A stretch of 47,759 nt of DNA from Bacillota bacterium (GCA_023428265.1 JAEYYW010000017.1:1-47759); one strand, 5' to 3'. Positions 23,135 to 31,439 are shown, counted from the first letter of the stretch. The notes: generated by a model from the letters alone, not told the origin. Translations and numbers: made by a program.

Positions 23135-24553
23135 ATGAAGTCTCCGGCGTTGCTGCGCGTGACAGCCCCGGTGCGCGGCGAAGTGATGCGCATGGTGGGC
23201 CCGGTCATGCTGGAGCAATTGATTATATCCTCTATGGGAATCGTTGGCACCGTGTTGGCCAGCCGCCTTGGCAAAGAAGCCATCATGCCCATCGGCATGG
23301 TGGATCAGCTCCATTTCCTGTTCATCTTGTTTTTTACATCCATCGCTGCGGGAGCCACCGTCGTGGTTGCCCAGCACACCGGCCGCGGCGAGCTGGACAA
23401 GGCGAATGAAGCCACCCGCCAGGCCATGGCGACGTCGCTTGCGATCTCCGTGGTGCTGGTTGTGCTGCTGGCCCTTACCGGCATGCCGTTGATTGATCTG
23501 CTTTATGGCCGCCAGCGGGACGCCATCCGAAACGCGGTGCCAAGCTATCTGATCCCATCACTGCTATCCTATCCCCCGCTGGCTGTCGTATCCGTGGGCT
23601 GCGGTGTGCTGCGCGGTGCCGGCGACACCCGCACGCCGATGATCATCACCGTGATGATGGGCATTCTGAATGCAATTCTTTCGGCGCTATTGATTTATGG
23701 CGTGCAGTTTCAACTGTTTGGCATCCGCATTGCGCTGCCGGCTCTGGAGATTAAGGGTGCGGCCTTGGCATTGCTGGTCTCCAGGCTGTTCGCTTCGGTT
23801 CTGATCGGCTATGTGCTGCTGCGCGGGCAGCGCTCGATCAAAATGTCATTGAAGGGGTTCCGCGTGAATATGGATCTGCAGCGATCCATCCTGTCCATCG
23901 GTGTGCCGATGACGGCGGAGTCGCTTCTGTTTCAGGTGGGGAAGTTGATCACCGGCGTGATCATCGTGAAATGCGGCGAAGCACATATGAACGCCAACGT
24001 GATAGCCGGGTCCATTTTCAGCCTGATCTGCATTCCAGGCAACGCATTTTCCATAGCGGCAATGCCTCTGGTGGGCCAAAGCGTGGGCCGGGGTGCCTTT
24101 GACGAGGCGCGGGACAAACTGCTGTTTGTCAACTGGCTATCAAGCCTCGGCCTGGCAGTCACCTGCGCGGCGATGTTTGTGTTCGCGCGCCCACTTGTGG
24201 GGCTCTACACCACCGACGAGTCCGTCATTCCCATCGCCATCTCCATGATTCAGGTCATTGCTGTGACGATGCCCCTGTTCTGGTCAGTCTCCTTCGTTCT
24301 TCCTGCCGGCCTGAAGGGTGCCAGCGACGCCAAGTATTCGATGATTACCACGGTAACCGGCATGTGGTTGTTCCGTGTGTTGCTGGGGTATATCCTGGGC
24401 GTGGTGATGGGCTGGGGCGCTGTCGGCATTTATGTGAGCATGAGCGTGGACTGGGCCGTGCGAGGCACGCTTTACTACATCCGTGTGCGCGGAACGCGGT
24501 GGTATCAGCACGCACAGCGCAAGATCCTTGCTCTGCAGAACGAATCGCAGTGA
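23135..24553 (+). CDS. MATE family multidrug/Na+-driven efflux protein
   Basis: The 472-residue protein has about 12 membrane helices in two internally similar halves. Family features include GPVMLEQLIISSMGIVGTVLASRLG near the start, GAGDTRTPMIITVMMGILNAILSALLIYG and the second-half repeat AMPLVGQSVGRGAFDEA. MATE exporters use proton or sodium gradients to expel cationic drugs or metabolites; the substrate cannot be read from the sequence. AGGG lies 6 nt before the ATG. It is divergent from the DAHP synthase gene. Confidence 0.93.
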   Translation: MKSPALLRVTAPVRGEVMRMVGPVMLEQLIISSMGIVGTVLASRLGKEAIMPIGMVDQLHFLFILFFTSIAAGATVVVAQHTGRGELDKANEATRQAMATSLAISVVLVVLLALTGMPLIDLLYGRQRDAIRNAVPSYLIPSLLSYPPLAVVSVGCGVLRGAGDTRTPMIITVMMGILNAILSALLIYGVQFQLFGIRIALPALEIKGAALALLVSRLFASVLIGYVLLRGQRSIKMSLKGFRVNMDLQRSILSIGVPMTAESLLFQVGKLITGVIIVKCGEAHMNANVIAGSIFSLICIPGNAFSIAAMPLVGQSVGRGAFDEARDKLLFVNWLSSLGLAVTCAAMFVFARPLVGLYTTDESVIPIAISMIQVIAVTMPLFWSVSFVLPAGLKGASDAKYSMITTVTGMWLFRVLLGYILGVVMGWGAVGIYVSMSVDWAVRGTLYYIRVRGTRWYQHAQRKILALQNESQ

Positions 24554-24839
24554 CGCACCAAGCCAGCCGTTTGCTTCTCTTCCCCTAGCCAGACACACCG
24601 CGCCTCACATCCATGCCCAGTGCCCCATGGGGCCGCCTCAACCATTCTCATTTTGCCCTCATCATACCTATGATTTTGCCATTTGCATGGCCTTTTTTGT
24701 TGCCTTCCTTATCAAGCTCATCGGCATGCTTCAGCATAATAAAATCTATTGAAGCAGGAAGCTGAGCAACATCCGGGCACGGGAATAACCGGAGCAAATC
24801 AGGAAAAGCTAAAGCATCAACATGCAAAGGATGAATTAT

Positions 24840-26135
24840 ATGGAAAGACTGCTGCAAACCAGGCTGCAAGAAAAACTGGACCAGCTGAAACAAGCCGGCA
24901 GACCGGAACCCATACGCTCCGACGGCTGCGGAGCTCTGGACCTGGGCCCAAGAAATCTGGCGCGGGATCAGGAAAACCCGGATATGCTGGTGCCACCGGT
25001 CACAGATAAAGGGCTCATCCCCAATCTGAAGTTCTCTTTTTCAGATACGAATATGATTCTCAGGCCGGGCGGATGGTCCAGAGAGATCACCGAGCGGGAG
25101 CTCCCGGTTTCTGATACCTTTGCCGTGGTAGACATGAATCTTTCCCCCGGAGTGCGGGAAATGCACACGCATCAGCAGTCCGAATGGGGGTTTCTTCTGG
25201 TCGGGGGCTGCCGGGTGACCGCTGTGGATGAACTGGGAAGGAACTTTGTTGCAGACATCCACCCCGGTGAGGGCTGGATCTTTCCGAAAAACATCCCTCA
25301 CAGCATCCAGGGGCTTCGGGAAGGCTGCGAATTTCTGATGTTCTTTGATAAAGGGGAATACTCGGAGCACAACACCTTTTCAATCTCTGAGCTGTTCGCG
25401 CATATGCCGATGGATGTGTTGTCCGCCAATTTCGGCGTGCCGGAGGAAACCTTCCAAAGCATTCCGACCAAGGAGGTTTATATCACGGACGGCGGTGACC
25501 CAGGAACCCTGGAATCTCAGACCGTGGCATCCCCCACCGGGAAGGTTCCCAACTCATACAAGCATGAGCTCTGCAATGTGCCGCCAATCAAGGGGGACGG
25601 CGGCACCATACAAATTCTTGACCATCGCAATTTTCCTGCCTGTGAGACGGTAGCGGCAGCCCTTGTAACGGTGGAACCGGGCGCGATGAGGGAAATACAC
25701 TGGCACACCAATCAGGACGAGTTTCAATATTACATTAAGGGCAAAGCTAGGATGACGGTGTTTATGCCCGGCCCAAAAGCCCGCACTTTCAATTACAGCG
25801 CAGGCGATGCGGGCTATGTGCCGGTGGGCGGTTTCCATTATGTGCAAAACATCGGCGATGACACGCTGCAGTTCCTCGAGGTCTTCAACAGCAATCATTT
25901 TGCCGATATCTCGCTCGCTCAATGGATCGCGATGACCCCGCGCGAAGTCGTGAAATCAATCCTGAACCTACCGGATGAATTCCTTGATACCGTGCGCAAA
26001 AACAGCAATCCTGTGGTGAAATATCCGGGATTTGCATTTCCGTATGCCAAAAACACACCTCAGAATATCCGCTACTTTAAGGATTTTGACTTTAAGGCGC
26101 CTGCGGATCCGGACGATAAAAACTATTCCGTTTGA
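24840..26135 (+). CDS. oxdD: Bicupin oxalate decarboxylase family protein
   Basis: OxdC/OxdD enzymes convert oxalate to formate and CO2 with manganese. The 431-residue protein has two cupins. N-terminal metal ligands are His109, His111, Glu115 and His154, with an active-site lid SEHNT at 175-179 (SENST in Bacillus OxdC), so the key Glu is kept. C-terminal ligands are His287, His289, Glu294 and His333, followed by GYVPVGGFHYVQNIGD. There is no signal peptide. The start at 24840 has AAAGG 9 nt upstream; earlier in-frame ATGs at 24822 and 24831 do not fit a ribosome site. The 286-bp gap before it holds no other clear feature. OxdC or OxdD cannot be distinguished. Confidence 0.9.
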   Translation: MERLLQTRLQEKLDQLKQAGRPEPIRSDGCGALDLGPRNLARDQENPDMLVPPVTDKGLIPNLKFSFSDTNMILRPGGWSREITERELPVSDTFAVVDMNLSPGVREMHTHQQSEWGFLLVGGCRVTAVDELGRNFVADIHPGEGWIFPKNIPHSIQGLREGCEFLMFFDKGEYSEHNTFSISELFAHMPMDVLSANFGVPEETFQSIPTKEVYITDGGDPGTLESQTVASPTGKVPNSYKHELCNVPPIKGDGGTIQILDHRNFPACETVAAALVTVEPGAMREIHWHTNQDEFQYYIKGKARMTVFMPGPKARTFNYSAGDAGYVPVGGFHYVQNIGDDTLQFLEVFNSNHFADISLAQWIAMTPREVVKSILNLPDEFLDTVRKNSNPVVKYPGFAFPYAKNTPQNIRYFKDFDFKAPADPDDKNYSV

Positions 26136-26172
26136 AGCAGTGCAGGCGATTTGCAGCCGCCTGCAACAAAAC

Positions 26173-26222
26173 GAACCCCAGAATACCGGCCATGCATCCG
26201 GCGTTTTTGGGGTTCATTTTTT
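26173..26222 (+). terminator. Intrinsic terminator after the oxalate decarboxylase gene
   Basis: Outer stem GAACCCCA/TGGGGTTC with an inner CCGG/CCGG hairpin, followed by ATTTTTTAT. Confidence 0.85.
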
Positions 26223-26265
26223 ATCTTCTTCGCTTCTCCACCATATAGTGTCGGTATGGCTCGAT

Positions 26266-26294
26266 TTTACTACTCAGCCAAATTCCTGTATAAT
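26266..26294 (+). promoter_or_regulatory. Promoter of the lipoprotein gene
   Basis: -35 TTTACT at 26266-26271, a 17-bp spacer, -10 TATAAT at 26289-26294. Confidence 0.75.
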
Positions 26295-26335
26295 AGCAGG
26301 CAACCAATACCCTGCCAAAGAAAGGTGTGATTTCA

Positions 26336-27433
26336 TTGAAGAAAACGCTGGCACTGGCACTGGCCATCCTCACCGCGATTGCTTTCTCCGGCTGCAGCTC
26401 TCCCATCGCGGCCACGCCCTCCCCCGCCGTCACTGTTGCGGCAACAACGGCACCCACGCCGGAGCCCACGGCGGAACCTACCATTGAATCCACCGCGGAA
26501 GCGCCCACGGAAGCCCCGACAGCGGAAACCACGGCGTCTCCGGAGCCCACCGAGGTCTCCGATGAGGTGGATTCCGCGGGGTCTGGCAGCCTGATCTTTG
26601 ACATTTATCAGAGCGCCGCCAATCGTGACGTCAACTTTGACGGCACGGATGAAGAGATTTCGTTCACAAGCGGAGCAAGCAAGTCGGTGCTCACCATCAA
26701 CGGAAAGGATTATGAAGTGGCAAAGCCAAACCTGGCCCAGCGCTTCGCCATCACCGACATCGACACGTCGGACAAATACATGGAATTTGTGTTTACCGAC
26801 ACATACGATGACGGCCTTGCCGACAGCGAGAAAGCCTATTCATGGCTTTATTGGTGGGACGGCTCCAAGCTCATCCTGATGGGCGGGCTCATGGATGTGA
26901 AGTTTGACGGTGCCTGGCGAAGCACATTCAAGGCAGCCGACGTGATCAACGGCAAGGGGCAGGTCTCCGCGCTGGCCCGCACGCAGGAGCTCACCGACAT
27001 CTGGTATATCGCCTATTACAAAACCACAGGCACAGGCCGCAAGCTATACGAATGGCGGCACACCGCCGAGCCGGTGAACAAACTGGAGCCGCTCACCTGC
27101 AAAACCGTGTGTCTGGTCCAGATCAATCATGATGAAATCAGCCGCGATGTGAATAAGTATATGTCGTCTGATTATGCCCACTATTGGAACCCGGCGCTGA
27201 CGCCCACCACGATCGGCCGCGACATCGGGCCGGAGGAGGGCATTAAGGTGATCGTGCGGCCCGGTGAAAAGCTCACGATCCTGGGCACCTACGGCCCCAC
27301 CTGGTTCAAGGTGAAAACCGAAGACAACCTGACCGGCTGGATCTTCTGCAAGGAAGGCAAGGTTGGCGGTTATTTCACCGTGATGGGCTGGAAAGCGGAA
27401 GACATGTTCAGCGGGCTGGTGGTGGCGGGCTGA
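26336..27433 (+). CDS. Lipoprotein with Thr/Pro/Glu-rich linker and SH3b-like tail
   Basis: Function unknown. The 365-residue protein has a lipoprotein signal peptide ending IAFSGC, so Cys20 is the lipidation site. A low-complexity linker rich in Thr, Pro, Glu and Ala follows (about 25-78), then a beta-rich extracellular domain containing RDVNFDGTDEEISF, which looks like a calcium-type loop, and a C-terminal SH3b-like module (VIVRPGEKLTILGTYG, TGWIFCKEG). The start is TTG at 26336 with AAAGGTG about 8 nt upstream; a GTG at 26327 is too close to that site. Confidence 0.78.
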   Translation: MKKTLALALAILTAIAFSGCSSPIAATPSPAVTVAATTAPTPEPTAEPTIESTAEAPTEAPTAETTASPEPTEVSDEVDSAGSGSLIFDIYQSAANRDVNFDGTDEEISFTSGASKSVLTINGKDYEVAKPNLAQRFAITDIDTSDKYMEFVFTDTYDDGLADSEKAYSWLYWWDGSKLILMGGLMDVKFDGAWRSTFKAADVINGKGQVSALARTQELTDIWYIAYYKTTGTGRKLYEWRHTAEPVNKLEPLTCKTVCLVQINHDEISRDVNKYMSSDYAHYWNPALTPTTIGRDIGPEEGIKVIVRPGEKLTILGTYGPTWFKVKTEDNLTGWIFCKEGKVGGYFTVMGWKAEDMFSGLVVAG

Positions 27434-27483
27434 ACCTTGGCAATGAGAGAACTCCTGGCAATCTGATGCATCCGGCATATGGC

Positions 27484-27516
27484 AAGGGCGGGCATGTTGC
27501 CCGCCCTTTGTTTTTT
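27484..27516 (+). terminator. Intrinsic terminator after the lipoprotein gene
   Basis: A 10-bp stem AAGGGCGGGC/GCCCGCCCTT with loop ATGTT is followed by TTGTTTTTT. The T-run touches the stop codon of the convergent CBS gene. Confidence 0.93.
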
Positions 27517-27928
27517 ACCACTTGCCGGAAATGTCCTTCAGGGCGTCGCCGGAGATGCTGTCCGGCGAGTTCAGAGCAATGTCTCCCAACGACACAAACC
27601 CCACCAGCTGGCCATCATTCACCACAGGCAGCCGGCGCACCTGCTTTTCTGCCATCAGGTTGGTTGCAGCACCCAAGTCCATATTGGGCGAGCCGCAGAC
27701 CACCGGCTGGCTCATCACCTGGCTCACCGGCATCGCGGATGTGTCTTTGCCGGCTGCAACCCCGCGGATCACAATATCCCGGTCGGTCACGATCCCGACC
27801 ATGTGACCGTGGCTCACCACGGGCAGCGCGCCGATGTTGTGCTGCTGCATCGCCTTTGCCGCCTCGGCTGCGGAGCTTTCTGCGGCCACAGTAAGCACCT
27901 TGTGGCTCATCACGTCTTCAATTTTCAT
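27515..27928 (-). CDS. Paired CBS-domain protein
   Basis: The 137-residue protein consists of two CBS motifs: residues 1-60 (MKIEDVMSHKVLTVAAESS, ALPVVSHGHMVGIVTDRDIV) and 70-128 (VSQVMSQPVVCGSPN, RLPVVNDGQLVGFVSLGDIA). CBS pairs bind adenine nucleotides and often sense energy state or act as small regulators; the partner is unknown. The start at 27928 has GAGG 8 nt upstream. In-frame starts at 27955 and 28000 are possible but have weaker ribosome sites. Confidence 0.9.
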   Translation of the reverse strand: MKIEDVMSHKVLTVAAESSAAEAAKAMQQHNIGALPVVSHGHMVGIVTDRDIVIRGVAAGKDTSAMPVSQVMSQPVVCGSPNMDLGAATNLMAEKQVRRLPVVNDGQLVGFVSLGDIALNSPDSISGDALKDISGKW

Positions 27929-28109
27929 CAGAAACACCTCTTCCTGTTTATCCATAGTTTCCGCCCGCAAAAGCGGTTTATGCGATCGCACCCACCACAA
28001 TCAATGACAATTTTTACGCTGCCGTTACAAATTTGTTACATTATTCAGGTATCATATTGGAAAAATCTGCGTCATAAATATGAAGATGAACAAAGTCAGG
28101 GAGTGTTTT

Positions 28110-28925
28110 ATGAGCAAAAGTGTCGTGGCGTCCGCACCAGAGAAGATCTTCGGCATCCTGCTGTGTGTGTTGGGCGCAGCGTTGCTGCTGTATGTGGGCG
28201 TTTGGGCCTCGGGCACCGTGATCCACTGGTCCTTTGATATTGGCGTGTGCTTCCTGCTGGCCGGCGGTGTCTTCTCCCTGGCCGCCGGTGTGCTGCTGGC
28301 CAAGGGAATTGCCATGCCCTGGCTGCGCCGACACAAGGTGACGCGGGCAATACTCATTGCGGCGCTTTCCCTTTTCCTGCTGACCTTTGTCGCGGCGGAG
28401 AGCCTGGTGATTTACAGCGCAGGTCTGAACCAGGCAAACCGGCAGGCCGATTTCCTGCTGGTGCCCGGCGCTTCCGTGGTGGATGGCCGGCCCTCGCTGA
28501 TCCTTAAACACCGGCTGGACGGCGCAATCCCCTGGCTCAAGGCCAACCCCAACGCCACCGTGATCGTTTCCGGCGGCCAGGGCGCGGGCGAAACAAGCAC
28601 CGAGGCTTCGGTGATGAAGCAGTATCTTGCGGAAAACGGGATCGAGCTGAACCGCATCATTGAGGAGGATCAAGCCTCCAATACAATAGAAAACGTGGCT
28701 TTTTCAAAGAGGATCATGGACGGGTTGTCCTCCGGTGGGAAACACACCGTCATGATCGTGACGAGCGATTTTCATATGTTTCGCGCGCTGCTGCTTGCCC
28801 GGGCGCAGGGCGTGCATGCACTCGGCATCTCCGTGCCGGTGCATTGGAGCGTCAAACCGATCTGCTACAGCCGGGAGTATTTCTCTGTGATGAAACTGCT
28901 GCTGACGGGGTTGCACGCGGAGTGA
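28110..28925 (+). CDS. YdcF/ElyC-like DUF218 integral membrane protein
   Basis: The 271-residue protein has three or four N-terminal membrane helices (ILLCVLGAALLLYVGVWA, FLLAGGVFSLAAGVLLA, AILIAALSLFLLTFVAAE) and a C-terminal DUF218 domain with DFLLVPGASVVDGRPSLILKHRLDGA, ATVIVSGGQGAGE and VMIVTSDFHMFRALLLA. Homologues affect envelope-polymer lipid-carrier metabolism; the reaction is not established. The start at 28110 has GGAG 6 nt upstream. It is longer and more hydrophobic than the SanA-like protein at 6271-6972. Confidence 0.85.
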   Translation: MSKSVVASAPEKIFGILLCVLGAALLLYVGVWASGTVIHWSFDIGVCFLLAGGVFSLAAGVLLAKGIAMPWLRRHKVTRAILIAALSLFLLTFVAAESLVIYSAGLNQANRQADFLLVPGASVVDGRPSLILKHRLDGAIPWLKANPNATVIVSGGQGAGETSTEASVMKQYLAENGIELNRIIEEDQASNTIENVAFSKRIMDGLSSGGKHTVMIVTSDFHMFRALLLARAQGVHALGISVPVHWSVKPICYSREYFSVMKLLLTGLHAE

Positions 28926-28969
28926 GGCTCTGGCGGCTGATCGCTATGCCCTACTCGGCAAAGCCCCGC

Positions 28970-29869
28970 TCATAGAACCACTGCCCCCTCGTGGCAGCAC
29001 TCCAGCCCAAGCACATCCCAACGATGGGCAAGGCCGTGCAGCCCATTTTGCAGGCGGTGGAGAAAGGCTCCCTCCTGCCTGTCATACACAGCCATCACCG
29101 TGGGGCCCGCGCCGCTCAGGCAGACCGCCAGCGCGCCGGCCTCATAGGCTGCGGCGTTCACCTCATCCCAACCGGGGATCAGGCCCTTGCGATAGGGCTG
29201 GTGCATCCTGTCCTGACTGGCTTCCCTGAGCTCCCCCGCCAGCCCCTGCTGCAGTGCCGCAAACATCAGCACGGCCCGGCCCACATTGTGCACGGCGTCG
29301 GCCTTGGAATAGCTCTCCGGCAGCGCTTGCCGGGCTTTTTTTGTAGATAGATCAAAATTAGGCACCATCGCTGCGAAGGCGAAGCGGGCATCCGGCAGAG
29401 CGCGGGCGCAATGCACCCGGTCGCCATCTGCCACGGCGGCGGTCAACCCGCCCAGCAGGCAAGGAGCCACATTGTCCGGGTGGCCTTCAATGGCCGTGGC
29501 AAGCCGCAGCAGCTCCATGCTGCCCATCGGGCCGCCAAGTAGCGCGTTGGCAGCCACCAGGCCACCCACAATGGCCGCGGCACTGCTGCCCAGCCCTCTG
29601 GACAGGGGGATGTTATTCACCTGCCGGATGAACAGGCCGGGGCATTTTCTGCCGGCCTCATCATAGACACGCCGCATCGCCTGATATGTCAGGTTGGACT
29701 CGTCTGACGGGATATACTGCGCCCCGTCGCCCTCTGTCACGATCACAAGCCGGTCGCCCTCTCGGGCTTCCAGCGTGTTATACAGGTTGAGCGCCAGGCC
29801 CAGGCAGTCAAAGCCGGGCCCCAGATTTGCTGACGAGGCCGGCACACGCACACGCACGCTTTGATTCAT
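28970..29869 (-). CDS. thrB: Homoserine kinase
   Basis: ThrB phosphorylates homoserine in threonine synthesis. The 299-residue GHMP kinase has RVPASSANLGPGFDCLGLAL at the start, the ATP-binding loop PLSRGLGSSAAAIVGGLVAAN, GHPDNVAPCLLGGL and the C-terminal LSGAGPTVMAVYD. The ATG overlaps the stop of the PfkB kinase gene as ATGA, so both are translated from one mRNA. thrC and hom are not adjacent. Confidence 0.95.
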   Translation of the reverse strand: MNQSVRVRVPASSANLGPGFDCLGLALNLYNTLEAREGDRLVIVTEGDGAQYIPSDESNLTYQAMRRVYDEAGRKCPGLFIRQVNNIPLSRGLGSSAAAIVGGLVAANALLGGPMGSMELLRLATAIEGHPDNVAPCLLGGLTAAVADGDRVHCARALPDARFAFAAMVPNFDLSTKKARQALPESYSKADAVHNVGRAVLMFAALQQGLAGELREASQDRMHQPYRKGLIPGWDEVNAAAYEAGALAVCLSGAGPTVMAVYDRQEGAFLHRLQNGLHGLAHRWDVLGLECCHEGAVVL

Positions 29870-30804
29870 ACGAACACCTTCACATCCACAGCCGGCAGCA
29901 ATTGCCGGAACATTACCGCGTCAACAAGCCCCGTACCTTCCGTGGTCACACTGGACGATGCGGCTGCCACACCGTGGCGGAACACATCGGCAAGCGGAAG
30001 CCCCGCCTCCAGCGCCAGCAGCATGCCGGCCACCATCGAGTCTCCGGCACCCACAGTGCTGCGCACAGGCACGTCCATTGCCGCCGCGTGAAGCGCCTGC
30101 CTGCCGTCGGTAATATATGCGCCGTCTCTGCCCAGAGACACGGCCACAATCTCAACACCCAGCCCGATCAGCTTTTGCGCTTCGGCATGGACAGCGTCCA
30201 GCTTGGGAACTTTCCGACCGCAGAGCAGCTCCAACTCATAGCGGTTGGGCTTGACCAGATAGGGCTTGGCTTTTAGGCCCTCGGCCAGCCGCCCGCCCTC
30301 GGCGTCAAGCACCACACGGCAACCCGGGTGCTCCAGCCTCACCGCTTCGGCAATCCGGCGATACAGATCTGCCGGGCAACCCGGGGGCGTGCTGCCGGTC
30401 AGCACCAGAAAGGAGCAGCGGCCCGCCCAGCTTGCAGCGGAGCGGATCAGGCTATCCGCCAGGCCGGCTCCCACGGCGGGGCCGCTTTCATTGATCTCCG
30501 TGATGATGCCGGTGGAACGGTCCAGCACCTTCAGGTTGATGCGCACCGCACCGGGGCAGGCCACAAAGTCGCTCTTGCACCCACCGTCGTCAAGCCTGCT
30601 GAGCACCAGACGGTTATCCCGCTCCGGCATGAAACCCAGGCAAGCCGATTGCATGCCCAACTGCGCGCAGGCAAGCGCGATGTTGACGCCCTTGCCGCTG
30701 CCGTCCTCCCGCGTGCGGAGAATGCGGTTCATGCCGCCGGGAGTGAATTTCTCCACTTCCACGGTCTTGTCCACACAGGGGTTTGCACACACCGCGGCGA
30801 TCAT
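29866..30804 (-). CDS. PfkB-family sugar kinase (1-phosphofructokinase/tagatose-6-phosphate kinase type)
   Basis: The 312-residue protein starts MIAAVCANPCVDKTVEVEKF and has GGMNRILRTREDGSGKGVNIALA, YLVKPNRYELELL and the catalytic GAGDS loop STVGAGDSMVAGML. This pattern is that of FruK/LacC. No PTS or regulator gene is nearby, so fructose-1-phosphate is only one of several possible substrates. The ATG at 30804 has GGGAGG, but 11 nt away, longer than ideal. It lies downstream of the candidate ncRNA and the DnaA-box cluster. Confidence 0.87.
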   Translation of the reverse strand: MIAAVCANPCVDKTVEVEKFTPGGMNRILRTREDGSGKGVNIALACAQLGMQSACLGFMPERDNRLVLSRLDDGGCKSDFVACPGAVRINLKVLDRSTGIITEINESGPAVGAGLADSLIRSAASWAGRCSFLVLTGSTPPGCPADLYRRIAEAVRLEHPGCRVVLDAEGGRLAEGLKAKPYLVKPNRYELELLCGRKVPKLDAVHAEAQKLIGLGVEIVAVSLGRDGAYITDGRQALHAAAMDVPVRSTVGAGDSMVAGMLLALEAGLPLADVFRHGVAAASSSVTTEGTGLVDAVMFRQLLPAVDVKVFV

Positions 30805-30895
30805 ACGATCGAATACCTCCCGTTTCGCCAGCACATTTTACGAGGAAACCGCCGAACCTATCAAAAGGTGCAGCCGCAGGCACAGCTTGTGGAAT

Positions 30896-31001
30896 TGTGG
30901 ATAAATTCTGTGGGTAGTTCAAATTCAGTTAACATATTGATTCATGATTCGACGCATAGCGGGATGTTTTGCATAATTTCCTTCTGATTCCCTGTGGATA
31001 A
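30896..31001 (-). promoter_or_regulatory. DnaA-box cluster
   Basis: Two perfect DnaA boxes TTATCCACA occur on the minus strand at 30896-30904 and 30993-31001, 88 nt apart. A weaker match CTACCCACA lies at 30909-30917. The sequence between is AT-rich for this genome. The boxes sit between the candidate ncRNA and the PfkB kinase gene, far from any dnaA, dnaN or rpmH gene visible here. Confidence 0.7.
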
Positions 31002-31033
31002 CCCAAATCCGCCTTAACTCGCCCGGGAATCAA

Positions 31034-31271
31034 TAAAGATGCGGCGCACAGCGGCTGACCTGGCTTTTTTCCCCACATTCGCCGGCTGGGACGGTTGCTT
31101 GGCAACTGCCTCACGATTGGCCCTCTCGGCTTGGTTATCCGGCCGGACTTACTTCTAAACCGCGCCATGCTCGCCACCTGCACCGGGCGTCTGCCCGCTT
31201 GCGGTGGGTTACGTGGATCGTTTTGCCCGCGGCTGGCATCGACTTTCAGCCACAGACCCGCGCGCGCCGCA
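31034..31271 (-). ncRNA. Candidate structured non-coding RNA, about 238 nt, class not assigned
   Basis: It starts about 7 nt after a strong promoter. Its first bases TGCGGCGCGCGCGG (31271-31258) pair with CCGC (31054-31051) and GTGCGCCGCA (31049-31040), a 14-bp closing stem with one bulged U; TGGCT/AGCCA (31252-31248 and 31065-31061) extends it inside. A 13-bp hairpin spans 31207-31174 (CCACC/GGTGG, GCA/TGC and CGGGC/GCCCG around loop AGAC), and another is GTTGC-CAA-GCAAC at 31106-31094. TCTTTATT follows the closing stem like a terminator tail. It does not show the conserved cores of RNase P RNA, tmRNA, SRP RNA or 6S RNA that I know. The raiA motif of Firmicutes has a similar size and should be tested. 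No credible reading frame fills it. Confidence 0.6.
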
Positions 31272-31277
31272 GTCAGA

Positions 31278-31306
31278 AGAATAGCATAATCACATGTCGT
31301 TGTCAA
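31278..31306 (-). promoter_or_regulatory. Strong promoter of the candidate ncRNA
   Basis: Leftward: perfect -35 TTGACA at 31301-31306, a 17-bp spacer, -10 TATTCT at 31278-31283 with an extended TGC. The predicted start, near 31271, coincides with the first base of the closing stem. Confidence 0.85.
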
Positions 31307-31367
31307 AACAGGGAGCGGGCGCCTTTCATGGAAATACTATCTTGGCCCATCATCAAATGATTATTGC

Positions 31368-31396
31368 TTGTGAAGCGCAACCACATATAGTAAAAT
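31368..31396 (+). promoter_or_regulatory. Promoter of rsmD-coaD
   Basis: -35 TTGTGA at 31368-31373, a 17-bp spacer, -10 TAAAAT at 31391-31396. Confidence 0.65.
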
Positions 31397-31439
31397 AATG
31401 TAAATACGGCAATGATCAACCTCAATGGAGGCTCAGCAC

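Noticed and set aside
24554..24839. The 286-bp gap between the MATE and oxalate decarboxylase genes as a possible RNA gene or riboswitch
   Set aside because: Only a CATAAT-like -10 without a -35 and a short GCCCC/GGGGC hairpin are visible. There is no coherent fold or conserved riboswitch core.
31034..31271. Identity as RNase P RNA, tmRNA, 6S RNA or SRP RNA
   Set aside because: The GAGGAAAGUCC and ACAGAAA cores of RNase P, the tRNA-like end of tmRNA, the single long bulged hairpin of 6S and the SRP GGAAGGAAGCAG-type core were looked for and not found.
30929..31306. A 125-codon leftward open frame in the long gap
   Set aside because: Its first codon is the -35 TTGACA itself and it runs through the -10 box and the paired ends of the candidate ncRNA. 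The translation is Arg/Pro/Ser-rich with no recognisable domain and no ribosome site.
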